Assembly: GCA_900542085.1 (NCBI GenBank)
Contig: UQMK01000009.1
Coordinates: 1-64,000, forward strand
DNA: 64,000 nt
From: an uncultured Collinsella sp.
GTDB taxonomy: Bacteria > Actinomycetota > Coriobacteriia > Coriobacteriales > Coriobacteriaceae
Direction of reading: 5' to 3'
Shown: piece after piece, positions 54,752 through 63,092 of the stretch
Position numbering within the stretch: position 1 is the first letter of the stretch
How the letters are laid out: the number at the start of each line of letters is the position of its first letter
The notes under the pieces: model-generated
Seen by the model: the letters and a program-made list of their open reading frames with translations, nothing else
What the model was told of the DNA's origin: nothing
The model's database searches: none
Program-made: the position numbers and the translations under genes

Positions 54752-56047
54752 CTACTGGTTGTCAGCAGCCGAGAGATCGATGTCGAGCGAGGAGACGGCC
54801 CAACCGATATGGTTGTCGGAGCGCACGAACTTGACGGTGTACTCCTGCTCGCCGCCCTTGGACAGCGACGCCTTGACCTTGGCGGTGGTCTCGGTCATAG
54901 ACTGGTCCATGCCCTCAATGGAGACGGTGGCGCCCTGCGGAATCGAGGAAATGATCATCGACTTGGCGTCCTCGGACAGGCTGGAGGCCAGGCAGGACTC
55001 GGCCTTGGCGGTATCGCCGTCACCGGCAGCCTGGAACAGGTCGGTGACAACAGACTCCTGCGAGGGAAAGCCCAGGCCGCGCGTGTAGGCAAAGCCAAGA
55101 CCGCCTGCGGCAATGACGATCAGCAGAAGCAGCACCAAGAAAACCTTGAGGCCCGTGTGGCGATGGCGACGACGGACCTTGGCCTCCTTGCGGTCCTGCT
55201 GAACCATCTCGGACTCGGACAGGGTGAAGAAGCCGGTGTCCGAGGGGTCGGGCATAAATTGACCGGTAGCACCCGTGGGGTCGAGCGGGTCGACGGCGGG
55301 AGCATCCATCGCGGGAGCCGGCGCCGTGGCCATGGCCGTCTGGGCCGAAAGAGCAGCGAGGGAATCGTGCACGCGGGCAAGCTCGTCGGCCTGCTCGGGC
55401 GTGAGCTGGTAGATGCCATCGGCGGTGGCGGCGTTAAAGGCATCGAGCGCGTCAGAGGGGCGACCGGCGGCAGAGAGCGCCTCGCCCATACCGGCGTTAA
55501 GCGCACGCGTGTCGTCGCGCGGACCGGCAAAGTCAATGGCCGTGCGGTAGGTCTCTACGGCGTCTGCCGGACGGCCGAGCTTAATGAAGCAGCGGCCAAG
55601 ATCGCCAAGGGCGGCGGCCGGAGCCGGGTTGGCGCCATCGATGGCGGCCTGGCGGAAGGCGGTGCCGGCATTGGCATAATCGCCCGACTGGAACAGGGCG
55701 TTACCCAGACCCAGATAGGCCTTAAACGGCGTGGCATAGGATGCATCCTGCGTTGCGGCAGAGAACGCCTGGGCTGCAGTCACATAGTCACCCACGGCAG
55801 CAAGCGCCTTGCCGCGGTTGGTGAGCAGCGCGCCGCGCTTGCCATAGGTACCGTCGTTGAGGGCGGCGGCGTAGGCCTCGGCGGCCTCGGCATACATGCC
55901 CAGGTGCATCAAGGCGTTGCCGCGCAGATGATCGGCCTCGCCCATAATCTCGCTGGGGGTCTTTGCCGCACCGAGCATCTGGGCGGCAGCGGAATAATCA
56001 CCCGCGCGATAAGCGGCGCGGCCCTGTTGGATCAGCTGGCTATTCAA
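54752..56047 (-). CDS. TPR-repeat membrane protein
   Basis: 431 residues. Tetratricopeptide-like helical repeats fill residues 1-215 (RAAYRAGDYSAAAQML, KALAAVGDYVTAAQAF, NALFQSGDYANAGTAF, ADAVETYRTA), followed by a Pro/Ala linker, a basic stretch (VRRRHRHTG), one membrane segment (300-321) and an external ~110-residue domain. TPRs would be cytosolic by the positive-inside rule. Possibly an assembly scaffold; no enzyme motif. It follows the cyclophilin gene by 11 bases and precedes mreB. Confidence 0.75.
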   Translation of the reverse strand: MNSQLIQQGRAAYRAGDYSAAAQMLGAAKTPSEIMGEADHLRGNALMHLGMYAEAAEAYAAALNDGTYGKRGALLTNRGKALAAVGDYVTAAQAFSAATQDASYATPFKAYLGLGNALFQSGDYANAGTAFRQAAIDGANPAPAAALGDLGRCFIKLGRPADAVETYRTAIDFAGPRDDTRALNAGMGEALSAAGRPSDALDAFNAATADGIYQLTPEQADELARVHDSLAALSAQTAMATAPAPAMDAPAVDPLDPTGATGQFMPDPSDTGFFTLSESEMVQQDRKEAKVRRRHRHTGLKVFLVLLLLIVIAAGGLGFAYTRGLGFPSQESVVTDLFQAAGDGDTAKAESCLASSLSEDAKSMIISSIPQGATVSIEGMDQSMTETTAKVKASLSKGGEQEYTVKFVRSDNHIGWAVSSLDIDLSAADNQ

Positions 56048-56058
56048 GGAAGTCCCCT

Positions 56059-56601
56059 TTACTCGTGAACGATCTCGACGTGGACGATCTCGTCGCCGGC
56101 ACGCAGCTGCGAAATCACATCGAGGCCCTCGACCGTGGTGCCAAAGACGGTGTAGCCGGAGTCGAGGTTATGCTGAGCGCCCAGGCAGAAGTAGAACTGC
56201 GAACCCGCGGAATCGGGATCCATCGAACGTGCCATGGCAAGCGCGCCGTCGACGTGGCTGTTACGCGGGTTGGTAGCGAACTCGCCCTTGATGCAGTAGC
56301 CGGGGCCGCCGGTACCGGGCATGCCGTCGGGGCCCTCAAGACCGGCGGCGACATCGGCGCCGGACATATCGCGGGTATTGGGGTCGCCGCCCTGGATCAC
56401 AAAACCGGGCACATAGCGATGGAACTTAAGGCCGTCGTAAAAACCCATCGTGGAAAGCTCGCAGAAGTTCGCCACGTGGATGGGGGCGCCCTCGCCGTCA
56501 AACTTGACCTTGATGGTGCCCTTCGACGTCTCGATCACCGCGCACTCATCGCCGGCAAGCTGATACTCGGGCGTGTAGAGCTCTTTCTTAAAACCAAACA
56601 T
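56059..56601 (-). CDS. Peptidyl-prolyl cis-trans isomerase, cyclophilin type
   Basis: 180 residues. KFHRYVPGFVIQGGDP and GSQFYFCLG are the active-site segments, and the loop with GTGGPGYCIKGEF is of the bacterial kind. No signal peptide, so cytosolic. The ATG at 56601 follows GAGGAAGGA; the longer frame to 56670 precedes it. It sits between a zinc-ribbon protein and a TPR protein. Confidence 0.95.
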   Translation of the reverse strand: MFGFKKELYTPEYQLAGDECAVIETSKGTIKVKFDGEGAPIHVANFCELSTMGFYDGLKFHRYVPGFVIQGGDPNTRDMSGADVAAGLEGPDGMPGTGGPGYCIKGEFATNPRNSHVDGALAMARSMDPDSAGSQFYFCLGAQHNLDSGYTVFGTTVEGLDVISQLRAGDEIVHVEIVHE

Positions 56602-56706
56602 GTGGTTCCTTCCTCGTGCGTTTAAAGCATATTTGGTCAAATTGTAGCAATAAGCACGGGCTTCCATCAATTGCGCACGCAGGTTATGCCGCCGGAGGGC
56701 AACAAA

Positions 56707-57861
56707 TTACGAACGTTGCTGCGGTCTCCATGCGCTCACGTTGGCGTCGTACTGGTTAAGCGCGCTGTTGCCGCCTTGTGCGATGGGCGCCAGGATCTCG
56801 CTCTGACGGGCACTCAGCGACTCGCCGTCGGGAATGGACAGTGAGATATCCCAGCTCTGGCAGATCACGTCGACACGCTCGTACATCCACTGGGCAAGCT
56901 GCTTTAGATGATCGATGTCCTCCGCATAGACGGTGTCGTCCTGAACCTTGAGGTTATTGAGCTCATCCTGGGTCTTTTTAATCTGATCGCGCAGGGCATA
57001 AGCGCTCTGCGACAGCTCCTGGCGGGTGGAGAGCGGCGTACGTAGATAGCCGTTATTAAACGAATCGATGACCTCGCCGATCTGATCATCGTCGCTGTAC
57101 GACACGATGGTCTGGTACAGGCCATCGAGCCTGGCGTAGAGTTGGTCGTCGGTTAAGACGGTCTCCTCCTGAACGACCTCGGACGCATCCTCTTGCTTGG
57201 ACTCTTTCTCGGTGGCCTCGCCCTTTTGGCGCGACGGGAAGGTGGTCTTGGCGGCCTGGCCAAACTGGTCGTAGAAGCCGGGCATGACGCCCATAGGATC
57301 GGCAGTCACAAACCAATACGCACCACCGCACACGGCGGCGAGCACCGCGATGACGATAAGCGGTTTGGGGATATGGCGCTTGTGCTTGTGATAGGCATCC
57401 TCGTCGGGATGGACCTTGCGCTTGGCCTTTTGCTTTTTGGGCTGGACATCATCGCGCAGGGACACCGGTGTGGGGATATCGACCTTGGGGATGCCAAAGT
57501 CCTTATCGAAGGCAGGCAGCACACAGGTCTCGTTGGGGTCAGCTGCATCGGAGAGCACCGCGGCGGCAGATGCCGGCGCGTGGGGCACCTCGGTATCGAT
57601 CTGCTCCTGCGTCAAGCGCGGAAAGCCGGCCGTGCGGCCTGCTGCCAGATCGGATGCAGCCGCGTCTTTGGAAAGGATGCCCGGGGCGGGGCGCCCGCAC
57701 TTGGGACAGGTGCGATCGTGCGGGGACAGGCGTGCGCCACAACCATCGCAGAATACGAACTCGGTATGCTCGGGACCGTCGCCCGGACCAACGTATGCGT
57801 TGCAATAGGGACAGAACGAGGCGCCGTCCTCTATGGTCTTAAGGCAATGCGGGCAGATCAC
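56707..57861 (-). CDS. Double zinc-ribbon membrane protein, unknown function
   Basis: 384 residues. Two zinc ribbons at the N-terminus (CPHC...CPYC and CDGC...CPKC), a linker, a basic stretch (KRKVHPDEDAYHKHKR), one membrane segment at about 170-188 (PLIVIAVLAAVCGGAYW), then an external helical region of about 190 residues. GTG at 57861 is five bases after AGAGG and is preferred over a TTG at 57882 that lacks a site. The topology, cytosolic ribbon with external domain, resembles other orphan actinobacterial envelope proteins. Confidence 0.75.
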   Translation of the reverse strand: MICPHCLKTIEDGASFCPYCNAYVGPGDGPEHTEFVFCDGCGARLSPHDRTCPKCGRPAPGILSKDAAASDLAAGRTAGFPRLTQEQIDTEVPHAPASAAAVLSDAADPNETCVLPAFDKDFGIPKVDIPTPVSLRDDVQPKKQKAKRKVHPDEDAYHKHKRHIPKPLIVIAVLAAVCGGAYWFVTADPMGVMPGFYDQFGQAAKTTFPSRQKGEATEKESKQEDASEVVQEETVLTDDQLYARLDGLYQTIVSYSDDDQIGEVIDSFNNGYLRTPLSTRQELSQSAYALRDQIKKTQDELNNLKVQDDTVYAEDIDHLKQLAQWMYERVDVICQSWDISLSIPDGESLSARQSEILAPIAQGGNSALNQYDANVSAWRPQQRS

Positions 57862-57970
57862 GGCTTCCTCTTTTCGGAGCAATTCATACAGTCGAGGTTA
57901 GAGCATAACATCGCCACGCCCCCACAGGAGCAAGGCACCAATTCAACATCGCCAGGGTAGTCTTTGTGGA

Positions 57971-58008
57971 GGGATGATTTTTCTGGGACGGGGATTAAAA
58001 ATCATCCC
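57971..58008. repeat. Palindrome between ATPase and zinc-ribbon genes
   Basis: Perfect 12-base arms GGGATGATTTTT/AAAAATCATCCC around a loop with TGGGACGGGGAT. No U run follows on either strand. TGGGACGGGG is shared with the element at 40901-40930. Confidence 0.55.
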
Positions 58009-58022
58009 CCGGGCGGCTGAAG

Positions 58023-60761
58023 CTAGGCTTTATTTGCGGGCTTTTTCTTCTTGCTCGGCATCGAGACCTTAATGCCCTGGGCGGACTTGGTCACACGCGA
58101 GCGAGTGACGCCCGTGCCCTTCTTTTTCTTGGGCTGGGCCTTTTCCACACCCTCGAGCGCGCGAACCTCGGCCTCGCGAGCGGTGCGCTCCTCACGGCGC
58201 TGCGCCATATCGGCGGCGACGCGCTTGGCAAAACGCTGGGCAGTTGAGCCCGTCGAGCTCACCTTGCCGCCGCCACGACCCAGACGGACGCGAACGCCGC
58301 GGCCAAAGCCGGTGGCAGCATGGCGACGACGCGGCTTAAGCGAATCCATCATCGTGGCGAGCTTAAAGAACACCGTGCAGGTAAAGACGATGATCGCCAG
58401 TAAGATAACCGCCTCACCCGTCGACAGGTTGGCGATGGACAGCAGCTGCGGGAATCCGATAACACCCGCCAGGATGCCGACGACGACAAACACAAAAAGC
58501 ACCACACGCAAGGGCGTAAGCGGCTGCGAGATACGCCAGATCAGACTCACGCTCGCCGCACACGACGTAAGCAGGCACATGGTCGAAAGCGTGAGCTGGT
58601 TAAAGCCAAACACGCGCGCTACAAAGATATCGAGCGCCGCAGCCATAATAACCGCCAGCGACGCCGGCAACGCACGCTTGAGCACGTTGGTCAAGAATGA
58701 CCCCTTCACGCGGGCGTTGTTGGGCTCCAAACCCAGCACAAAGCCCGGCGCGCCGATGCAGAAGAAGTTGATGAGTGTCATCTGAATCGGCTCGAAGGGA
58801 TACGGCGGAAACGCGATGCACAGCGCCGCCAGGCCCATCGAGAACAACGTCTTAGTCAAGAACAGCGCCGCAGAGCGCTGCAGGTTGTTGATGGAGCGAC
58901 GGCCCTCAGCCACCACGGCGGGCATCGAGGCAAAATCGTTGTCGACCAGCACGATTTCGGCCACGTTGCGCGCGGCATCGGAACCGGCGGCCATGGCCAC
59001 GGAGCAGTCGGCCTCCTTGAGCGCCAGCACGTCGTTGACGCCGTCGCCCGTCATGGCAACGGTATGGTCGCGACGCTTGAGCGCCTGCACGAGTTCGCGC
59101 TTTTGCTGCGGCGTCACGCGACCAAAGACGTGATAGCGGTCCACCGCCGCATCAATCTTGGACGGCGTATCGAGCGTCGTGGCGTCGACGTAGGCATCGG
59201 CCCCCGGAACGCCCACCACGCGCGCGATCGATGACACCGTGCGCGGGTCGTCGCCGCTGATCACGTTGAGGGTCACACCCTGCTCGTTAAAGTAGCCGAT
59301 GGTCTCGGCAGCCGAGGTACGGATCTCGTCGCGAATGGTCACAAAGCCCACGGGCTCGGCCTCGCCCGCCATATCGCCGTCGGGCGTAAAGCCGTCCACA
59401 CGGGCCACAACAAGCACGCGGCAGGTGTCGGCAAGCTCGGCCACACGATTCTCGACCTGCGCAAAGACGCGCTCCGAAAGCACAAATTGCGCTGCGCCCA
59501 TCACATAGGAGCCCTGCGCAAACGAGGCGCCGCTCCACTTTTTGGACGAAGAGAACGGAATGACCGCCAGCGGCTCGGAAACCTCGACCGGGCGGTCAGC
59601 GTAATAGTTGAGCAGCGCCTGACAGGTCTCGTTGGCGTCTGCCGAGGTGGCACGCGCCACGTTGGCGAGCGCAAAATCGAGGACCGTGGTCTCGACGGGG
59701 ACAGCTGCCTCGTCCGAGTCCGCGCCAAAGCCAACGCCCTCAACAGGCAGCGGGTAGGTACCCTCGACCTCCATACGGCCCGAGGTAATGGTGCCCGTCT
59801 TGTCCAGGCACAGCACGTCGACGCGCGCGAGCGTCTCGATACAGTAGAGCTGCTGCGCGAGTACCTTGCGGCGCGCCAGACGCACCGTGGCGATGGCAAG
59901 CACCGACGAAGTCAGCAGCACCAGGCCCTGCGGAATCATGCCCAAAAGAGCGCCCACCGTAGACAGCAGCGCCGACGAAGGCACGCGACCGGCAAGCAGC
60001 TCGGAAAAACACCACGAAAGCGCGCTATCGCCCGGCGTACCGGCGGCATCCCACAGCTCGCTCACGCTCGAGGCAAAGAGCGCCAGGCCGAGCGGAATCA
60101 TAATGAGGCTCGCAAAGCGCACGATGGCGTTGAGCGCATTCATGATCTCGGAATTGACCTTTTTGACGTACTTGGCCTCGTTGTTGATCTTGGCCACGTA
60201 GTTGTCGGCGCCAACATGGATCACGCGGGCGCGCAGCAGGCCCGAGTCGATAAAGCTGCCGCTCATGAGCTCGGAGCCGGGCTGCTTTTTGATGAGATCG
60301 CTCTCGCCCGTCAGCAGGCTCTCGTTCACGAGTGCCTCACCCGAAACCACCACGGCGTCGGCCGGAATCTGGTCACCGCGCCCCAAGCGGATGATGTCGT
60401 CGAGCACGATCTGGTCCAGATCGAGCTCCACCTCGGCACCGTCGCGCACCGCGATGGCCTTCTTAGAGGTCAGCAGCGTAAGCTTATCGACCATCTTCTT
60501 GGAACGCATGGACTGAATGACGCCGATGGCGGTATTCAAAAACACCACGAACAGGAACGTGAGGTTCTTAAACGATCCGGTCAGCAACACCAAAATCGCC
60601 AAGACAGCGTTGATCAAGTTAAACAGCGTGCAGAGGTTCTCGATGATGAGCTCTTTGACCGATTTGGTCTTAAGCTCCATGTTGCGGTTGATCTTACCGG
60701 CGGCGATGCGCTCCTCGACCTCGGCGGTCGAAAGCCCGCGCTCGATATCCGTTGCTGCCAT
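58023..60761 (-). CDS. P-type cation-transporting ATPase (CtpE-like)
   Basis: 912 residues from ATG 60761. TGES in the actuator domain (NESLLTGESDL), phosphorylation site DKTGTIT, and hinge GDGVND are intact; about ten membrane segments. The fourth-helix region IPQGLVLLTSS resembles mycobacterial CtpE, a calcium transporter, so Ca2+ or another divalent cation is likely. The C-terminal ~110 residues are Arg/Lys-rich (PRRRHAATGFGRG ... KPKKKKG-like) and not part of the transporter. ATG at 60773 is also possible; readings starting farther up overlap the tRNA and are spurious. Confidence 0.88.
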   Translation of the reverse strand: MAATDIERGLSTAEVEERIAAGKINRNMELKTKSVKELIIENLCTLFNLINAVLAILVLLTGSFKNLTFLFVVFLNTAIGVIQSMRSKKMVDKLTLLTSKKAIAVRDGAEVELDLDQIVLDDIIRLGRGDQIPADAVVVSGEALVNESLLTGESDLIKKQPGSELMSGSFIDSGLLRARVIHVGADNYVAKINNEAKYVKKVNSEIMNALNAIVRFASLIMIPLGLALFASSVSELWDAAGTPGDSALSWCFSELLAGRVPSSALLSTVGALLGMIPQGLVLLTSSVLAIATVRLARRKVLAQQLYCIETLARVDVLCLDKTGTITSGRMEVEGTYPLPVEGVGFGADSDEAAVPVETTVLDFALANVARATSADANETCQALLNYYADRPVEVSEPLAVIPFSSSKKWSGASFAQGSYVMGAAQFVLSERVFAQVENRVAELADTCRVLVVARVDGFTPDGDMAGEAEPVGFVTIRDEIRTSAAETIGYFNEQGVTLNVISGDDPRTVSSIARVVGVPGADAYVDATTLDTPSKIDAAVDRYHVFGRVTPQQKRELVQALKRRDHTVAMTGDGVNDVLALKEADCSVAMAAGSDAARNVAEIVLVDNDFASMPAVVAEGRRSINNLQRSAALFLTKTLFSMGLAALCIAFPPYPFEPIQMTLINFFCIGAPGFVLGLEPNNARVKGSFLTNVLKRALPASLAVIMAAALDIFVARVFGFNQLTLSTMCLLTSCAASVSLIWRISQPLTPLRVVLFVFVVVGILAGVIGFPQLLSIANLSTGEAVILLAIIVFTCTVFFKLATMMDSLKPRRRHAATGFGRGVRVRLGRGGGKVSSTGSTAQRFAKRVAADMAQRREERTAREAEVRALEGVEKAQPKKKKGTGVTRSRVTKSAQGIKVSMPSKKKKPANKA

Positions 60762-60790
60762 ACCACGTCCCATCACGTCGCGTCGGTATA

Positions 60791-60825
60791 AGAAAACCGC
60801 CCGGACCATGCGAGGTTCGGACGGT
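60791..60825 (-). terminator. tRNA-Arg terminator
   Basis: Twelve-pair stem with one mismatch (ACCGTCCGAACC/GGTCCGGGCGGT) followed by TTTTCTTAT on the minus strand, 12 bases after the tRNA. Confidence 0.8.
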
Positions 60826-60836
60826 CTTACGTTCGA

Positions 60837-60913
60837 TGGTGCCCCATGTTGGATTCGAACCAACGGCCTTCTGCTCCGGAGGCAGACGCTCTAATCCCCT
60901 GAGCTAATAGGGC
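60837..60913 (-). tRNA. tRNA-Arg (anticodon CCG)
   Basis: 77 bases. Acceptor GCCCTAT pairs with ATGGGGC; D arm GCTC/GAGC; anticodon stem TCTGC/GCAGA closes CTCCGGA, giving CCG (reads CGG, Arg); T arm GTTGG-TTCGAAT-CCAAC. The 3' CCA is encoded. Confidence 0.97.
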
Positions 60914-60924
60914 GAACGGTTGGC

Positions 60925-60954
60925 ATTATACCCAAGTGCGCCACGGGCTAACAA
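60925..60954 (-). promoter_or_regulatory. tRNA-Arg promoter
   Basis: Minus-strand TTGTTA (60949-60954), 18-base spacer, consensus TATAAT (60925-60930), 11 bases before the tRNA 5' end. Confidence 0.75.
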
Positions 60955-61003
60955 AAGAATAGAAAAAGCTTTGCAATTACGTAGGAGACACGGCGCAGAG
61001 GCT

Positions 61004-61023
61004 CACTTTAGAACGCAAAAGTG
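61004..61023. repeat. Inverted repeat upstream of aroF
   Basis: CACTTT and AAAGTG, 8-base gap, centred about 20 bases before the likely -10; operator-like. Confidence 0.4.
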
Positions 61024-61033
61024 AAACAATTAG

Positions 61034-61039
61034 TATAAA
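61034..61039 (+). promoter_or_regulatory. Probable aroF -10 element
   Basis: TATAAA at 61034-61039; no clear -35. Confidence 0.4.
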
Positions 61040-61057
61040 CTCTCATGCACATATATA

Positions 61058-61082
61058 ACGGCTCGCGATGCGGGCCGTTTTT
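61058..61082 (+). terminator. Terminator/attenuator ahead of aroF
   Basis: Stem ACGGCTCGC/GCGGGCCGT (one GU pair) with a three-base loop and TTTTT. It lies between the likely promoter and the start codon at 61116. Confidence 0.7.
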
Positions 61083-61115
61083 GCAAGAGCTATCCATCGA
61101 GGTGAGAGGCACACC

Positions 61116-62138
61116 ATGATTGCGATTTTAAAGCAGAGCGCCAGCGACGAGGCCGTCGGCCATATCGTCAGCTGGATTGAGAAGAAGGGTCTCAAGACCG
61201 ACGTCTCGCGCGGCGAGAACGAGACCATCATCGGCCTGGTGGGCGATACGACCAAGATCGACCCGTTCCTGCTCGAGTCCATGGATGTCGTCGAGCGCGT
61301 GCAGCGCGTCTCCGAGCCTTTTAAGCGCGCCAACCGCAAGTTCCACCCCGAGGACTCCATCATCGACTGCGGGCACGGCGTCAAAATCGGCGGCGACCAG
61401 TTCCAGGTCATCGCCGGCCCCTGCTCCGTCGAGGGCGAGAACCTCATCCGCATCGCCCGCCGCGTAAAGGCCGCCGGCGCCACGATGCTGCGCGGCGGCG
61501 CCTACAAGCCCCGCACCTCCCCGTACGCCTACCAGGGCATGGGCCCCGCCGGCCTGGACCTGCTGTGCGAGGCATCCGCCGAGCTCGACATGCCGATCGT
61601 CACCGAGATCATGGACCCGCGCGACGTGCAGGTCTTCTTGGATAAGAAGATCGACGTCATGCAGATCGGCGCCCGCAACGCGCAGAACTTCCCCCTGCTC
61701 AAGGAGGTCGGCAAGACCAAGACCCCGGTCCTGCTCAAGCGCGGCATGTCCGGCACCGTCGACGAGCTGCTCATGGCTGCCGAGTACATCATGAGCGAGG
61801 GCAACGACAACGTCATCCTGTGCGAGCGCGGCATTCGCACCTTCGAGACCCGCACCCGCAACACCTTCGACCTCAACGCCGTGCCGGTGCTGCACCACCT
61901 GTCGCACCTGCCCGTCGTCGCCGACCCCAGCCACGCCACCGGCTACACCCGCTATGTCGAGCCCATGGCGCTCGCTGCGACCGCCTGCGGCGCCAACGGC
62001 CTGGAGATCGAGGTCCACGACGACCCGAGCCACGCTTGGTCCGACGGCGCTCAGGCCCTCACGCCTGACCAGTTCGATGACACCATGCGCCGCATCCGCG
62101 CCATCCGCGAGGTCGTCTGCCAAGAGACCATGGTGTAG
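61116..62138 (+). CDS. aroF: 3-deoxy-7-phosphoheptulonate synthase (DAHP synthase, AroF type with ferredoxin-like domain)
   Basis: 340 residues. Condenses PEP and erythrose 4-phosphate, the first shikimate step. A ~70-residue N-terminal ACT/ferredoxin-like regulatory domain precedes the barrel (QVIAGPCSVEGENLI, LRGGAYKPRTSPYAYQG, LPVVADPSHATG), as in the Thermotoga type. Such enzymes are feedback-inhibited by Tyr/Phe. The ATG at 61116 follows GAGG; the frame upstream overlaps the terminator hairpin. First gene of aroF-tyrA-aroB. Confidence 0.96.
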   Translation: MIAILKQSASDEAVGHIVSWIEKKGLKTDVSRGENETIIGLVGDTTKIDPFLLESMDVVERVQRVSEPFKRANRKFHPEDSIIDCGHGVKIGGDQFQVIAGPCSVEGENLIRIARRVKAAGATMLRGGAYKPRTSPYAYQGMGPAGLDLLCEASAELDMPIVTEIMDPRDVQVFLDKKIDVMQIGARNAQNFPLLKEVGKTKTPVLLKRGMSGTVDELLMAAEYIMSEGNDNVILCERGIRTFETRTRNTFDLNAVPVLHHLSHLPVVADPSHATGYTRYVEPMALAATACGANGLEIEVHDDPSHAWSDGAQALTPDQFDDTMRRIRAIREVVCQETMV

Positions 62139-62141
62139 GCC

Positions 62142-63056
62142 ATGGGTACGGTGAGAAACGCACGCGTCAACCAAGGCGGCCCCAAGTGCGCCGGCATCGT
62201 GGGCCTGGGCCTCATCGGCGGCAGCTTTGCCCGCGGCTATGCGCAGGCGGGCGTTCGCGTGCTTGCCTGGGACCCCGACGATGACGTGATGACGGCCGCC
62301 AGCATGGGTACCGTCGCCGGCGAGCTCAACGACGAGACGCTCGGCAAGTGCGACATCATCGTCCTTGCCTGCTATCCTAAAGGATGCATCGAGTGGCTCG
62401 AGGCCCACGCCCAGGCGCTCGCCGACGCTACCGACACCGAAGCCATCATGGGCCCCGTGGTAATCGACACCGTGGGTGTGAAGGGCATTGTGTGTGAGCG
62501 GGCCTTTGAGCTCGCACGAGAGCACGGCTTTTACTTTGTGGGCGCACACCCCATGGCGGGCACGCAGTTCTCGGGCTACGCGCACTCCCGCGCCGACCTG
62601 TTCCAGGGCGCACCACTCGTGCTCGTTCCGCCCGCGGTAGACGATGCCCTCAAACTGGAGCTCTTGGGCCAGGTGCGCGAGATGGTGCGCCCCTTGGGGT
62701 TTGGCAAGTTCAGCGTGACCACCGCTGCCGAGCACGACCGCGTGATCGCCTTTACGAGCCAGCTCGCGCACGTGGTGTCCAACGCCTACGTAAAGAGCCC
62801 CACCGCCCAGGTCCACCACGGCTTTTCGGCCGGCAGCTACCGCGACCTCACGCGCGTGGCACACCTCAACCCGCAGATGTGGTCCGAGCTCATGATTGAC
62901 GACGCCGACGCTCTCGCCTTCGAGATCGACCATCTGATCGATGCGCTCGGCGCCTACAGCCGTGCGCTCAAGAACCGCGACCAGCGTTATCTTGAGAATC
63001 TCCTTGCCGAGGGCGATCGCATCAAGCGCGCACTCGACGATGAGAGCGCCCACTAG
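62142..63056 (+). CDS. tyrA: Prephenate dehydrogenase
   Basis: 304 residues. NAD-dependent route to hydroxyphenylpyruvate for tyrosine. NAD loop GIVGLGLIGGSFARGY, VGAHPMAGTQFSGY and the later helical domain (FTSQLAHVVSNAYV) are intact; no chorismate mutase or ACT domain is fused. It starts three bases after aroF without a strong ribosome site, so coupling is likely. Confidence 0.95.
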   Translation: MGTVRNARVNQGGPKCAGIVGLGLIGGSFARGYAQAGVRVLAWDPDDDVMTAASMGTVAGELNDETLGKCDIIVLACYPKGCIEWLEAHAQALADATDTEAIMGPVVIDTVGVKGIVCERAFELAREHGFYFVGAHPMAGTQFSGYAHSRADLFQGAPLVLVPPAVDDALKLELLGQVREMVRPLGFGKFSVTTAAEHDRVIAFTSQLAHVVSNAYVKSPTAQVHHGFSAGSYRDLTRVAHLNPQMWSELMIDDADALAFEIDHLIDALGAYSRALKNRDQRYLENLLAEGDRIKRALDDESAH

Positions 63057-63092
63057 ACCACCCATCACGCCAGGTCGAAAGGACCATAGCTT

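Noticed and set aside
60762..60863. N-terminal extension of the P-type ATPase
   Set aside because: The extended reading crosses the tRNA-Arg 3' end and its terminator; its peptide is a translation of tRNA sequence.
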